Shown: piece after piece, positions 20,724-31,540 of the stretch
Layout of the letters: every line of letters starts with the position of its first letter
Numbering within the stretch: position 1 is the stretch's first letter
NCBI RefSeq assembly: GCF_026262505.1
Contig: NC_067206.1
Span: 3,252,879 to 3,316,878, forward strand
Reading direction: 5' to 3'
DNA: 64,000 nucleotides
Source: Trichomonas vaginalis G3
Lineage: Eukaryota; Parabasalia; Trichomonadida; Trichomonadidae
Translations under genes and position numbers: made by a program
The notes under the pieces: model-generated
Databases searched by the model: none
What the model was told of the DNA's origin: nothing
What the model saw: the letters and a program-made list of their open reading frames with translations, nothing else

Positions 20724-23700
20724 ATGGATGAGCAAACATACTCTATTGACAAGCTAGTTTCACTTTATAACGAAACTTCAGAGCCAAACTGGGCTACTGA
20801 TGCAAGTAATGTTGCTTGTGATCCACACACTCCAATTTCAAATTATGACTTTCCTCCTTCAATTGATGTAGCTGAAGAAAATCACAAAGAATATGAAGAA
20901 AATGAAGATTGTAATGCCAGCAAGCAAGATTCCAGTAATTTTTCAGCTAAACAAAATGAAAATCAAGATACTGACAATTCTACAAATAATCACAATGATA
21001 CCCAGCGTGACAGTTTACAAAGCAACAACATTAATGATGCAATTACTGAGAAAAATGAAGAAAAAACAAATGAAGAAAATATTTCAAAGGAAACAGATCA
21101 AAACTCAAACTTAACAGAAGAAACAACAGATTTGCAGCAAAATCATACCGATTCTACTGAATTTACAAACGAAAAATTGGAGATTTCAAATCAAAATGCC
21201 GAAATCAAAGAAGAAACAGAACAAAACAATGAAAACACTGATGAAAACAACAAAGAAGAGAAGTTTATTGGGTTTATGACCGCTAGTGGTAAGAAACCAC
21301 TTACTCCATCAGAAGATTCATTAAAGAAAGCACAAAAACTACTTGAAAACAACAAAAACATTGCAAATGAATCAATTTCTACAAATCAAAAAGAAATTAC
21401 AGCGAAATTTGATGAATCTAATCAAGATTCCAAAGAAATACCAAATGAAAACACAAACAATGAACAACTTAATGACAAAAATCAGTTTCTTGGATTCACA
21501 ACAGCTAATGGTAAAAAATCAATTGTTCCTTCTGAAGAATCAATGAAAAAAGCAAAGAATTTGATGAAATCTGCTGAAATAGAAAGAGAAAATCAATTTG
21601 TTGGATTTACAACTGCTAATGGAAAGAAATCATTAAATCCATCAGAAGAATCAATGAAAAGAGCACAAAACATGTTTAATAATGATGAAAATCAGAACCA
21701 ATTTGTTGGATTTACTACAGCTAGTGGAAAGAAATATTTGCAACCATCAAAAGAATCACTAAGAAAAGCAGAGAATTTAATGAAATCTGCCGAAGAAGAA
21801 TTCAAAGGATTTACAACAGCAATTGGAAAAAGAAATTTAAATCCATCTGAAGATGCATTAAGAAAAGCACAAAATATGTTTAGTGATAATAATGAACAAC
21901 AATTTGTTGGATTCACAACTGCAAATGGAAAGAAACCAATTATTCCATCAGAAGAATCAATGAAAAAAGCACAACAAATTATGGATAATGCAAGAGAAGA
22001 AAGTAAACAAGAATTTGTTGGATTTAGTACTGCAAATGGTAAAAAATCTTTAATTCCTTCTGAAGAATCACTAAGAAAAGCAGAGAATTTGATGAAATCT
22101 GCTGAAATAGAAAGTGAAAAACAATTTGTAGGATTTACAACTGCCAATGGAAAGAAATCATTAAATTCATCAGAGGACTCTTTAAGAAAAGTACAAGGAA
22201 TGTTTAATGTTAACAATGAACAGCAATTCATTGGATTTTCTACAGCCAATGGAAAGAAACCAATTGTTCCATCAGAGGAATCATTAAGAAGAGCTCAACA
22301 AATAATGAATGCAGCAGAACAAGAAAGTAAGCAAGAATTTGCAGGTTTTTCAACAGCTAATGGCAAAAAGTCTTTGATGCCTTCAGAAGAATCATTAAGA
22401 AAAGTACAAAATATATTTAACGATAATAATAATGAACAACAATTTTCTGGATTTAGTACAGCAAATGGAAAGAAGCCAATTATTCCTTCTGAAGCCTCTA
22501 TTAGAAGAGCACAACAAATCATGGATTCAGCAGAAAATGAAAGTAAACAAGAATTTTCAGGTTTTTCAACAGCAAATGGAAAAAGAAGTCTGAATCCATC
22601 AGAAGAATCATTGAGAAAAGCACAAAATATATTTAATGATAGTAATGAACAACAATTTTCTGGATTTAGTACAGCAAATGGAAAGAAAGCATTAGTTCCA
22701 TCTGAAGAATCAATGAAAAAAGCACAACAAATAATGAATGATGCAGAACAAGAAAGTAAACAACAATTTAGTGGTTTTTCAACAGCGAATGGTAAAAAAT
22801 CATTAAATCCATCAGAGGAATCATTGAGAAAAGCACAATCAATTATGGATTCAGCTGAAAAAGAATATGAACTAAAAAGAACTCCAAAAACATCTATCTC
22901 CAAAAATTCAGAAATTCCTCTTCCTTCTTTCGATGATTTGTCACAAAGATCATCTCAATCATCAGCTGTTTTAAGAACTCCAAACAGAACAACATTTCTT
23001 GCCTCTCCATCTCCTTCTTCATTCAAGTTCTCTCCTTCAGGAATGGCATTATCTAACTATGTTGGAAATTCTGCAATGGCAACTCCAACAAAACCAAAAC
23101 CAACATCTACTTTAGTCACTTCACAATCAAATAGAAACTCTCAAACACCACAAGGAAAGAAACCTTTCAAACCGCCAACAATGACTTCTAAAACTGCGCC
23201 AGTAACTCCAATGAAAAGTGACACAAAGACGATAGCAAAACCTGATCGTTTAGTGACAGTTTTTGAGATGCCGAACAATATAAGAAGGGAAACATTGAAA
23301 GAATATTCGAAGTACAAAGGAGTTCCAAAAAGGGAATATGATCCAATGGAATTTACATCTGATGATGCTTTAAATTACAGATTTCCTCCTCCTGATTATC
23401 GCGGAGTTAATGATATATATGTTGCTTTGTTAGAAAAGAATGTTGATCCATTACTTCTAAAACCATCATGGGTGAGAAATCATTACAAATGGATTGTTTG
23501 GAAATTGAAATGTTTAGATTTATCATACAAAGAAATTAATCAACAAAATAACGAACAAATTCTGACATTTGACAACGTTTTGTCAGAAATGTTATTTAGA
23601 ATACAAAGAGAGATTTACGAAGCAAAAAGATCATCACTAAAACTAATCCATGAAAGAGATGCTCCCCCTAATTTATTCATTATTCTTGCCGTGTCAAAAA

Positions 23701-25718
23701 TTCTTGATGACGGTTTGATTGAATTAACTGACGGTTGGTATTCAATACAAGGAGCATTAGACATTAATTTGAACAAACTCCTTAAAGAAGGGAAGATAAA
23801 TGTTGGTGACAAATTGAGAATTTGCAATGCGACACTTGATGGAGAAGATGCATGTGATCCATTGGAAAGCAAAGCAAACAGCACGAGATTGATGATGAGA
23901 ATGAATTCAGTTCGAAGAGCAAAATGGTATGAGAGTTTAGGTTTCCAAAAGATCGCTTTGTTCCCTGTAAATATAAGGAGTTTGGTTGGAAATGGAGGAT
24001 TAGTTCCTTACATAGAAGTAATAATTCAAAAGAAATTGCCACTTTTATTCAGAGAATCAAAAAGTGACGGAACATCAGTTGTCAGAAACCAAACTCTCCA
24101 AAACATATACGAAAGAGAAAGAGAGAACCAACTCCAGAATGATCTGGAAAAGGCAAGAATACAGTGGTCAAAAGAACTAGAAGAAGATGGAACAGATTCT
24201 TTAAACGAATGTCCAAAATTGAAAATTTATTTGAAAAGTGACAACCCATCATTATATTTGAATAGTTTACAAAATGACGATAGAAAAGAACTTGAATTTT
24301 ATATCAAGAAACATGAGAAAGAAGTAGACGAATTCTACAGGAATTATACTGAAGAATTCATGAAAGATTACAAAACAGAGTCAACTCCTTTCTTCACAGT
24401 ACTTTGTACTGATCTTTGTCCGTTTAAAAATAATGATTGTGAAGTCACTTTTTGGAGACCATCTTTGGAATTATTTGACACTTTACAAGAAGGTTTATGT
24501 GTCAGAATTTATCATTTAGGGTCCAGTGAAACAAGAGGAAACAGACTGACATCAAAAGGAAATCCACACATAGATATTTTAAGTCCTCAACCAAAACTGT
24601 CACGTTTTCTGTTTAGACCTCGTCACGTTTTTGAAAATTTCAGTGAATTATGGAGATTTGGAAAAATAGGACTATCTACAGGAACTTTTGTTGATATCAA
24701 TGGTTTCGCGTTGATGTCTGAAAATAATTGTCTCTTCGTTGTTGACGGTTCGGCGGTTTTGACATGTATTGAAGCGAGGTTGTCAAAACCGGAAGATATT
24801 CTCAATTTAAACGGTTTTGTGACGATAGAAAATCTGAAATACCAAAGTTTAGATGATTCATCAGGAATTATTTTGTTGTTGGCAAATGAGTCAACCGTTT
24901 TTAACCGTTCACCTAACAAACAAAACCGTTTTATTTGGGATTATTTCCAGAATGTTGTTAAACCAGGAATTGACTTCAAAAAATACTCGAAATTCATGAA
25001 GAGAATCATTTTGGGCCAAAGAACAAAATTAAATCATCAAATATCAGATCTGACAGTGTCAAAACCGTTATCAAGTATTTTGACATTTTTGCCATTTGAC
25101 AAAATTGAATTTGCCAAAAAAGACGATAAACATATTGTTTTCTTTGGTTTGACAGGAGATGAAAATTCCATTGACAATTTGACAAACAACGATTATTTTG
25201 TCAGTGGACTGAATTTGATGATGAAAGTCACAGATGGAATAGGAACTTCATTCTTGAGAATCAATGCATTGATTATTTACAAATTCTTTGTTTCTTTTTC
25301 GACTCAAATTTCAAATTCGATGAGAAGGAAATTGACAAAGTTTTATGATGATTTCTTTTCTCAAAAAGACGAAAAAGATATTTTGGGACACGTCAGATCG
25401 AAGATATTGGAGAATTTCCAGATTGACACGAATTCAATTGAGACAGTTACAAGAGTTTTAATTTACCACGGATACATTTGTTATGATGAGAAAACAGCGA
25501 AGAATTTACTTACAAAAATTGCGGTAAGTCCTGTTTTTCCATTCAGAGCTGAGGAATGGATGAATTTCTCTGTTCTGTTGAGTGACGCATTAACTGAATG
25601 CGAATTCTCTGTTGAATACTTCTCTGGAGATAATGGAGATAACATTGTTATCAACGCCTCATCAATTGGAGCTGTTGACAACAAAACATCAATCAAATCT
25701 CTCATGGAATCATTTTAA
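20724..25718 (+). CDS. BRCA2: BRCA2 homologue with 14 BRC repeats
   Basis: 1,664 residues. The N-terminal 175 are acidic, Asn/Gln/Glu-rich. Residues about 180-715 hold 14 tandem BRC units of 30-45 residues with the core FxGFxTAxGKK and a second part PSEESLRKAQ; the FxTA element is the known RAD51-docking motif. A Ser/Pro/Thr linker follows. The C-terminal DNA-binding region is clear: the helical domain from about 865 (with HYKWIVWKLK near 921) and OB1 near 1003 (ELTDGWYSIQGALD, then ANSTRLMMRMNSVRRAKWY). OB2 has a short helical insertion in place of a full Tower, and a further OB-like region runs to the end. BRCA2 loads RAD51 on single-stranded DNA in homologous recombination, in the nucleus. 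Identification is very strong. Confidence 0.97.
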   Translation: MDEQTYSIDKLVSLYNETSEPNWATDASNVACDPHTPISNYDFPPSIDVAEENHKEYEENEDCNASKQDSSNFSAKQNENQDTDNSTNNHNDTQRDSLQSNNINDAITEKNEEKTNEENISKETDQNSNLTEETTDLQQNHTDSTEFTNEKLEISNQNAEIKEETEQNNENTDENNKEEKFIGFMTASGKKPLTPSEDSLKKAQKLLENNKNIANESISTNQKEITAKFDESNQDSKEIPNENTNNEQLNDKNQFLGFTTANGKKSIVPSEESMKKAKNLMKSAEIERENQFVGFTTANGKKSLNPSEESMKRAQNMFNNDENQNQFVGFTTASGKKYLQPSKESLRKAENLMKSAEEEFKGFTTAIGKRNLNPSEDALRKAQNMFSDNNEQQFVGFTTANGKKPIIPSEESMKKAQQIMDNAREESKQEFVGFSTANGKKSLIPSEESLRKAENLMKSAEIESEKQFVGFTTANGKKSLNSSEDSLRKVQGMFNVNNEQQFIGFSTANGKKPIVPSEESLRRAQQIMNAAEQESKQEFAGFSTANGKKSLMPSEESLRKVQNIFNDNNNEQQFSGFSTANGKKPIIPSEASIRRAQQIMDSAENESKQEFSGFSTANGKRSLNPSEESLRKAQNIFNDSNEQQFSGFSTANGKKALVPSEESMKKAQQIMNDAEQESKQQFSGFSTANGKKSLNPSEESLRKAQSIMDSAEKEYELKRTPKTSISKNSEIPLPSFDDLSQRSSQSSAVLRTPNRTTFLASPSPSSFKFSPSGMALSNYVGNSAMATPTKPKPTSTLVTSQSNRNSQTPQGKKPFKPPTMTSKTAPVTPMKSDTKTIAKPDRLVTVFEMPNNIRRETLKEYSKYKGVPKREYDPMEFTSDDALNYRFPPPDYRGVNDIYVALLEKNVDPLLLKPSWVRNHYKWIVWKLKCLDLSYKEINQQNNEQILTFDNVLSEMLFRIQREIYEAKRSSLKLIHERDAPPNLFIILAVSKILDDGLIELTDGWYSIQGALDINLNKLLKEGKINVGDKLRICNATLDGEDACDPLESKANSTRLMMRMNSVRRAKWYESLGFQKIALFPVNIRSLVGNGGLVPYIEVIIQKKLPLLFRESKSDGTSVVRNQTLQNIYERERENQLQNDLEKARIQWSKELEEDGTDSLNECPKLKIYLKSDNPSLYLNSLQNDDRKELEFYIKKHEKEVDEFYRNYTEEFMKDYKTESTPFFTVLCTDLCPFKNNDCEVTFWRPSLELFDTLQEGLCVRIYHLGSSETRGNRLTSKGNPHIDILSPQPKLSRFLFRPRHVFENFSELWRFGKIGLSTGTFVDINGFALMSENNCLFVVDGSAVLTCIEARLSKPEDILNLNGFVTIENLKYQSLDDSSGIILLLANESTVFNRSPNKQNRFIWDYFQNVVKPGIDFKKYSKFMKRIILGQRTKLNHQISDLTVSKPLSSILTFLPFDKIEFAKKDDKHIVFFGLTGDENSIDNLTNNDYFVSGLNLMMKVTDGIGTSFLRINALIIYKFFVSFSTQISNSMRRKLTKFYDDFFSQKDEKDILGHVRSKILENFQIDTNSIETVTRVLIYHGYICYDEKTAKNLLTKIAVSPVFPFRAEEWMNFSVLLSDALTECEFSVEYFSGDNGDNIVINASSIGAVDNKTSIKSLMESF
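21258..22860 (+). repeat. Coding tandem array of 14 BRC repeats
   Basis: Fourteen in-frame units, counted by the GFxTAxGK core. Units alternate between a shorter Asn-rich spacer (ending NMF or NIF) and a longer AEQESK-type spacer (ending QIM or NLM), so the array probably grew by duplication of a two-repeat unit. All 14 keep the TA pair; unit 1 has FMTASGKK and unit 5 has FTTAIGKR. Confidence 0.95.
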
Positions 25719-26082
25719 CTTTTAATATTTTTTGTTTGTTTTATTAATTAATTTTCGTAAAAAATTGTTCTTTTTCGATTATTTAATAAGAGTTTTTAAG
25801 TTGAATTATAGTTCATTCAGTTTAATGAGACCATCAAATACTTGTTACAGAAGTATTCCCATTTATTACTTCATATCTAACGAAACTTAGTTCATATTCT
25901 GAAAGATGTCTAGAAAAATCATAAACTCACAGATAAATAAGAAGAATTATGGATCTTCATCAATCACACAATGGTAAAATGCATCATAAACATACAAATA
26001 AATGATCAGACATAATAATTTTTTTTGAAATCGTCCGAATAAATTATTGTTTTTATAATTTTTTAAACAAACATTTTATAAT
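25719..26082. other. Convergent intergenic region, nothing recognised
   Basis: Spacer between the 3' ends of BRCA2 and the golgin gene. AT-rich with no open frame of note. Confidence 0.6.
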
Positions 26083-29000
26083 TTATTTCTTCATAAAAGA
26101 CAAGATAGTATGAGAAGATTTCCAATCCTCTACAGCTTTTTGGATTTCATTTTGTTCGCATCCAGCAATTTCCATAATTACAGGAATTAATGTTTCTTGT
26201 GTTTTTGCATTTTGGGAGAAAAACTGAATCAAAACTGTCTTCAAATATTCAGGACTTCTTGATTCTATTTTCTTTATGTATTTCATTAACTTAACAATTC
26301 TTTTCACAGCTTCTTCATAAGCTCCATTCTTCTGTTTTAGTTCATCTTGTGTTTTAGATAAACTCAAATTAGTTTTCTGAAGATTTTCTCTTAATTCATC
26401 AACTGTTTTTGATAAATCTCCTCTAATTTTATCCAAACTCTGCAATTTACCATTTGCAATTTCATTTTCATTCTTAATTCTTTCATAATCATGCTCTTTC
26501 TCTTTTAACTTTTCACTGATTTCTTCAAAATTTGTCACTTTTGTTGAAAATTCTGTCACTTTTTGTTTTAATTCAATTATTTGATTATTTTTATTTGACA
26601 AATCCACTTTGAGTTTTGTAATTTCCATATCATGATTTGTTGCATCATTCAACAAATTATTTTCTCTATCCAATGATTCACTCAATTTCTCAGACAAATC
26701 TTTATTTTCTTCTCTTAATCCTTCAATAATTTTGTTGACATTTTCTGAATTTAAAACTGGAGTTGAATCTCTTTCACTCTTCAAATGTCTTAATTCAGAA
26801 ATCATGCTTTGCAACTGGCTTTCCAAATCACTACATCTATCACTATACATCTTGTTTTCATTCTCTAATTTTTCGATTTTTTCGTGATTCATATTATTTT
26901 CTGTCACTTTTTGTAAATTAATTTCATCCAATTCTTTTGATTTTGATTTAATTTGGTCATTTAATTCATTTATTTCTTGTTTCAAGTCATTTATCATTAT
27001 ATCATATTTAGTTTCCATTTGTTTCTTATTCTCTGAGTTTTTCTTCTCATTTTCTTCATTTTGTTGCTGAATTTGCAAAAGAATTTTTTCTTTTTCATCA
27101 ATTTTTCGTTTTTGGATCTCATTTTCTTGTTTCAGAGTTTGCAAGTTAAGTTCTAAGTTATTATTAATTTCATTCTGTTGTTTTAGTTTCTGCAAAACAT
27201 TTTCTGCTGTTTCTTCTGCAGAATTTGCTCTTTTTTCCAAATTTTGACTTTGTTTTTGCAAATTTTGCAAATTTGATTTTGTTGTTTGAAGTTCTGTTGT
27301 TGCATTCTCTAAATTAGTCTTCAAAGATTTGTTTTCTGTTTTGATTGTTTCGCTTTCTTTCATCAAATTCAAATAATTTTGTAAATTTGTCAAATTTTCT
27401 TGTTTAAACTTTTTTAGATCATTTAGTTCAGTTTGCATATCTTGGTTTTGTTTAACTAGTTCTTTGTTTTGTTCTTTAATTGTTGATAATTCTTTTGTTG
27501 CCAAATCTAAGTTCTTTTCAAGATTTTGATTTTGTGATTTTGTTTTTTCATTTTCTGAGGAAAGATTTTGGTATTTCTCTGTTATTTCTTTGTTTTCTTT
27601 GCTTAAATCATTTAGTGTGTTGTTCAATTTCGTTCTGTCATTGATTAAATTTTGAATTTTTTCTGTCAAATTTTTGTCACTTTCTTCTTTTGATTTCTGC
27701 AAATTGGAAACGAAATTGGAGTTCTCTTCTTGAAGTTTCGCAATCTCACTGTCTTTTTCTTTCATTTGATTTTCAAATTCCAGAAATTTTGAATTTAATT
27801 TTTCAATAATCTTTTGATTGTTTTGGATATTTTCTTTAGATTTCTCATTTACATCATTTAATTCATCTATTTTCTTTGTGTTTTCAATTTTTTCCTGATT
27901 TAATTTTTCAATAATTTTTTCATAATTTTGGATATTTTCTTTAGATTTATCATTAACACTTTGCAAATCATTTATTTTCTTTGTAATTTCTATTTTTTCC
28001 TGATTTAATTTTTCAATAATTTTTTGATGATTTTGAAGATTTTCTAATGATTTCTCATTATTTAATTGTAATTCATTTATTTTGTTGTTGTTTTCTATTT
28101 TTTCCTGATTTAATTTTTCAATATTTGAATTAAGTTTAGAAATTTCCAATTTCAACGAATTTCCTTCTTTTTGGAGATTTTCATTTGTTAATTCCAAATT
28201 TTTGGCTTTGATATTTGATGATTCCAATGATTTCTGTAAATCAGAAATTATATCTCTGTCTTGTTCACTTCCTGCATTCATTTGCTGCATCTTTTGAAGT
28301 TTTGTTTCTAATTCAGAATTTTTAGAAATTAAATTTGAAATTTGAGTTTCAATTTGTTGTTTCTCCATCAAAATCGTTTCATTGTTATGTTTCAACTCTA
28401 TCAAACTGTTATTCAATGCCTGATTTTGTAATTCTAATTCTGATATTTTATTTTTGTTTTTATCGTTCAAATTTGACAAAGAATTTTGTAATTCATTTAT
28501 TTTTGCGATGAATTCCTTTTCTTTTTGTTCTTTTTCTGAATCTAATTTTTCTAATTCGTCAGAAAGGGATTTATTGTCATCAGACAATGATTTTATTGTA
28601 GAGTCTTTCTCAAGCAACTGTTTTCTGAGTGTTTCATCGCTTGAATTGTTTTGATTTTGTAATTTTGACTTCAGATTTTCATTTTCTTTTGTAATTTCTT
28701 CGATAATTTGTTCGTACTCTGAATTATTATTCTTTTCTGCTTCTAATTTCTGCAATTTCTCCTTTAATTGGTTATTTTCTGTTGAAATTTTTGCCAAAAT
28801 CGCTTCTCTTTCGTTGTGTCTCTTTCTAAGTTCTGTAACTTCTTGACTTTCTCCCTTGACTAAGCCCATAAAACCACCCAATAATGCAGATGCTTGATTT
28901 TGAAGGGTTTTTGACTTGAAATCATCATTTTCTTTTTGCAATTCGTTGACTTTGGATTGCAATTCTTTGTTTTCTTCACGTAGCTTCGCTGCGGATTCAA

Positions 29001-29370
29001 CTACTTCATTGACATTATTATTTGCTTGCCTGAATAAGTTGTTTTCTTCCATTAGTTTGTTTCTCTCAGCTGCAAATTTCTTTGCTTGTTCTCCAATTTG
29101 AACGTATTTGCTTTCTTTTTCGACAAAATGTTGGATTTCGGAATTTAACTTTTCAATTCTATTATTTTGTTCGGTAACTGTTTTGTTAGCAGCATCTCTT
29201 TCATTTGTAGTTGTATCTATAATAGATTGTAACATCGAGATTTTAGTTTTCTTTTCTTCTATGTCATTTTTGAGTTTTCCGATTTCAGCTTCAAGATTAT
29301 TGCATTTAAGAATAGTCATTTTGAGTGCTGCTTTGATCTTGGCAGGGTCAAGAGCACCAGCTTCACTCAT
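26083..29370 (-). CDS. Golgin: long coiled coil with C-terminal GRIP domain
   Basis: About 1,095 residues. Almost the whole protein is heptad-rich coiled coil (Glu, Lys, Gln, Asn, Leu), including three near-identical units around KIIEKLNQEKIENTKKINEL (about residues 420-520). The last 75 residues form a GRIP domain: EYLKTVLIQFFSQNAKTQE and LIPVIMEIAGCEQNEIQK match the conserved EYLKNVhhpFh......LhPVh...h.hs..E, including the Tyr that contacts Arl1. GRIP golgins are recruited to the trans-Golgi by Arl1 and tether vesicles. The frame continues four codons upstream to a TTG, so the first ATG (29370, MSEAGALDPAKIK) is used. Confidence 0.9.
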   Translation of the reverse strand: MSEAGALDPAKIKAALKMTILKCNNLEAEIGKLKNDIEEKKTKISMLQSIIDTTTNERDAANKTVTEQNNRIEKLNSEIQHFVEKESKYVQIGEQAKKFAAERNKLMEENNLFRQANNNVNEVVESAAKLREENKELQSKVNELQKENDDFKSKTLQNQASALLGGFMGLVKGESQEVTELRKRHNEREAILAKISTENNQLKEKLQKLEAEKNNNSEYEQIIEEITKENENLKSKLQNQNNSSDETLRKQLLEKDSTIKSLSDDNKSLSDELEKLDSEKEQKEKEFIAKINELQNSLSNLNDKNKNKISELELQNQALNNSLIELKHNNETILMEKQQIETQISNLISKNSELETKLQKMQQMNAGSEQDRDIISDLQKSLESSNIKAKNLELTNENLQKEGNSLKLEISKLNSNIEKLNQEKIENNNKINELQLNNEKSLENLQNHQKIIEKLNQEKIEITKKINDLQSVNDKSKENIQNYEKIIEKLNQEKIENTKKIDELNDVNEKSKENIQNNQKIIEKLNSKFLEFENQMKEKDSEIAKLQEENSNFVSNLQKSKEESDKNLTEKIQNLINDRTKLNNTLNDLSKENKEITEKYQNLSSENEKTKSQNQNLEKNLDLATKELSTIKEQNKELVKQNQDMQTELNDLKKFKQENLTNLQNYLNLMKESETIKTENKSLKTNLENATTELQTTKSNLQNLQKQSQNLEKRANSAEETAENVLQKLKQQNEINNNLELNLQTLKQENEIQKRKIDEKEKILLQIQQQNEENEKKNSENKKQMETKYDIMINDLKQEINELNDQIKSKSKELDEINLQKVTENNMNHEKIEKLENENKMYSDRCSDLESQLQSMISELRHLKSERDSTPVLNSENVNKIIEGLREENKDLSEKLSESLDRENNLLNDATNHDMEITKLKVDLSNKNNQIIELKQKVTEFSTKVTNFEEISEKLKEKEHDYERIKNENEIANGKLQSLDKIRGDLSKTVDELRENLQKTNLSLSKTQDELKQKNGAYEEAVKRIVKLMKYIKKIESRSPEYLKTVLIQFFSQNAKTQETLIPVIMEIAGCEQNEIQKAVEDWKSSHTILSFMKK

Positions 29371-29564
29371 ATGATTACTCAATAAAAATTATAAATCATA
29401 AACTTGGTAAATATCACTTCATTATCATATAAAAATAGAATATATTGATATGATTATGCAAATCCCAACTTTCAAATTTATTTGAAATTTGTCTCAAAGA
29501 TATAACTTGATTAATCAGGATCCATTACTTTTTAGCCAGTGTTAGTAATGAGTATCCTATTTAT

Positions 29565-31247
29565 ATGTCATTTATTTTGTTGTTAGGTTTTCTATTCGTC
29601 ATCTTAACAAGATGCTTCAAAGACCGAACAATTGTATTAAAGGACCTTACAAATTCAGTTGAATATAGCATTAAACTAGACGAAAAATCAGATTTTTGGA
29701 AACAAATTTCTAAATATCTAAATAATTCAAAATCAGAATATATCATTGAAGGAAATCATAATACAATAGAAATAAATAACGTTTCAATACCATTTCAGAA
29801 CAGATACTCAAGAATTACGTTGAGACATTTGAATTTAATAATTTCGTTAGTTAAGCAACAAGTTTCTCTTAGTGGCTATGTTACATTTGATGATTGCTAC
29901 ATAACAATTGAAAATTGCTCTAAATCTTTTCTTACAAAAAATAATATTCATTTAAATTTTACGAATTCTGTTATAAAAGTTAACAAATTGTCATGTAACC
30001 TATTAGATACAAATTGTAATCTCATACTTTATGATACAACTATTACTTCCTCCAAGATAAATCACATAATTTTATCAAACATCAATTTATCAATTTCAAA
30101 TGTTCAAATAGTTAATTCTTCAATGAATTCGATCCTTGATTCTAATGTAGGCATTTGTAATATACAAAATTTAACACTAAATAGAGTTAAGCTATTTTCT
30201 CCTTTGTTTAAGCTTGAAAACTGTCATTTTGAAGCACAAAATATCTCACTAAACAAAGTCCTTTACTATTCAAAAGCTTGTCTAATTGATTCAAAAAATA
30301 TGAAGAAATTAAAGATAATTTCAAGTAATTTCTCGAATACATTTGGAAATGACATCAATTCATCTGTTATAAGAGTTGTTAGTACAAAATCAGTAGTTTT
30401 ACAGAATAATTATATAGGAAAACAAAATAATATTTGGTCTTTATTCGAAGATTCGGAATTTTCAATTGAAAAATCCAATTTCTCAGTTTCTCATTGCATC
30501 GTTTCATCAGTTTCATCAAAAGGAACAATAGAAATATGTAATTTTGAAAACTGTTCAAAACTCAGTGTCATAGACTCAACAAACTCGACTATTTCACTAG
30601 ATAGATGTGAATTTGTTAGGTGCAAAGCCAAGAAAGGATCAGTGTTAGTTGCGAAGTCAAATTCATCAATTTCAATGATTGATGTGAATTCATTCTTTTG
30701 TGAGGCCACAGAGAAAGGAGCTGTTGCATACATAGAAGATTCTAAATTAAGAACTGACATGTGCACATTTAAATATAACAAAGCTCCTGCTGCTCCTTCT
30801 CTTTTTCTGAAAAATTCAAATAATTCTGAAATTAAAAGAACTGAATCAAAGTTCAATAATGGAAGATTTACTTTTATTTATGCAACAGGAAACATGAATT
30901 TGAGTATAAATAGTGTTAGAATTGATGATTACTACACAAAATCTGTTTATTGCTCTGAAAATGTTAATGTTCAGTATGAAAATGCATATTTTAAATGTGC
31001 TGGAAGATGTCAACCTGTTTGGGAACATTTCACTCCAAAACCAAAAAATATTTCTGTGATTGAAAAAACAGAAATAATAAAACCATTGATAAATTATCAG
31101 ACATACAGAGACATACCAATCTACTATATAATTTTATTATTGCTCGTAATTTGTTTCTTATTCGAAATTTTGTATAACACTTCATGGTTCAGAAGAAGAT
31201 TTTGGTTCCGCAAGAACATAAAGAAGCTTAACTTTCATGATGCATAA
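29565..31247 (+). CDS. Type I membrane protein with beta-helix ectodomain
   Basis: 560 residues. A signal peptide (MSFILLLGFLFVILTRC) is followed by a long region of short strand-turn repeats. These are rich in Ser, Asn and Ile, with recurrent N-x-S/T sites and spaced cysteines. Stretches such as GAVAYIEDSKLRTDMCTFKY look like the parallel beta-helix (pectate-lyase-like, Pmp-type) repeats common on trichomonad surface proteins. A single transmembrane helix (about 520-542, YYIILLLLVICFLFEILY) precedes a short basic tail (WFRRRFWFRKN). Predicted cell-surface or endomembrane glycoprotein; ligand unknown. It shares a divergent region of about 190 bp with the golgin gene. Confidence 0.75.
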   Translation: MSFILLLGFLFVILTRCFKDRTIVLKDLTNSVEYSIKLDEKSDFWKQISKYLNNSKSEYIIEGNHNTIEINNVSIPFQNRYSRITLRHLNLIISLVKQQVSLSGYVTFDDCYITIENCSKSFLTKNNIHLNFTNSVIKVNKLSCNLLDTNCNLILYDTTITSSKINHIILSNINLSISNVQIVNSSMNSILDSNVGICNIQNLTLNRVKLFSPLFKLENCHFEAQNISLNKVLYYSKACLIDSKNMKKLKIISSNFSNTFGNDINSSVIRVVSTKSVVLQNNYIGKQNNIWSLFEDSEFSIEKSNFSVSHCIVSSVSSKGTIEICNFENCSKLSVIDSTNSTISLDRCEFVRCKAKKGSVLVAKSNSSISMIDVNSFFCEATEKGAVAYIEDSKLRTDMCTFKYNKAPAAPSLFLKNSNNSEIKRTESKFNNGRFTFIYATGNMNLSINSVRIDDYYTKSVYCSENVNVQYENAYFKCAGRCQPVWEHFTPKPKNISVIEKTEIIKPLINYQTYRDIPIYYIILLLLVICFLFEILYNTSWFRRRFWFRKNIKKLNFHDA

Positions 31248-31540
31248 GTTAAACCATAAGATTTTTTTTGTTTGTCAAAGATTAAAGCATAATTTGTTTG
31301 TATTACTATAACTTCGCGAATCAAATTTTAACTCTTCCTTGAAGAGAGTATATGTAGTGATTCAATTACATCAATTCCTTGAAATCTTAAATTTTTTAAT
31401 CTATTCTTTCCGGATTCAGCCTAAAAATGAACATAAAAAATAACACACATAAGTAATACCTTTCATTAATCACACTTAGAGGTTATATTAGATTTTGAAT
31501 TCCTAAACGTCTAAAATAATAAATCAAAAAAATTTGTCAA

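Noticed and set aside
21692-22903. Two long minus frames with repeated NPTNCxS/ENCCSLL motifs
   Set aside because: Antisense shadows of the BRC repeats; they only mirror the coding repeat.
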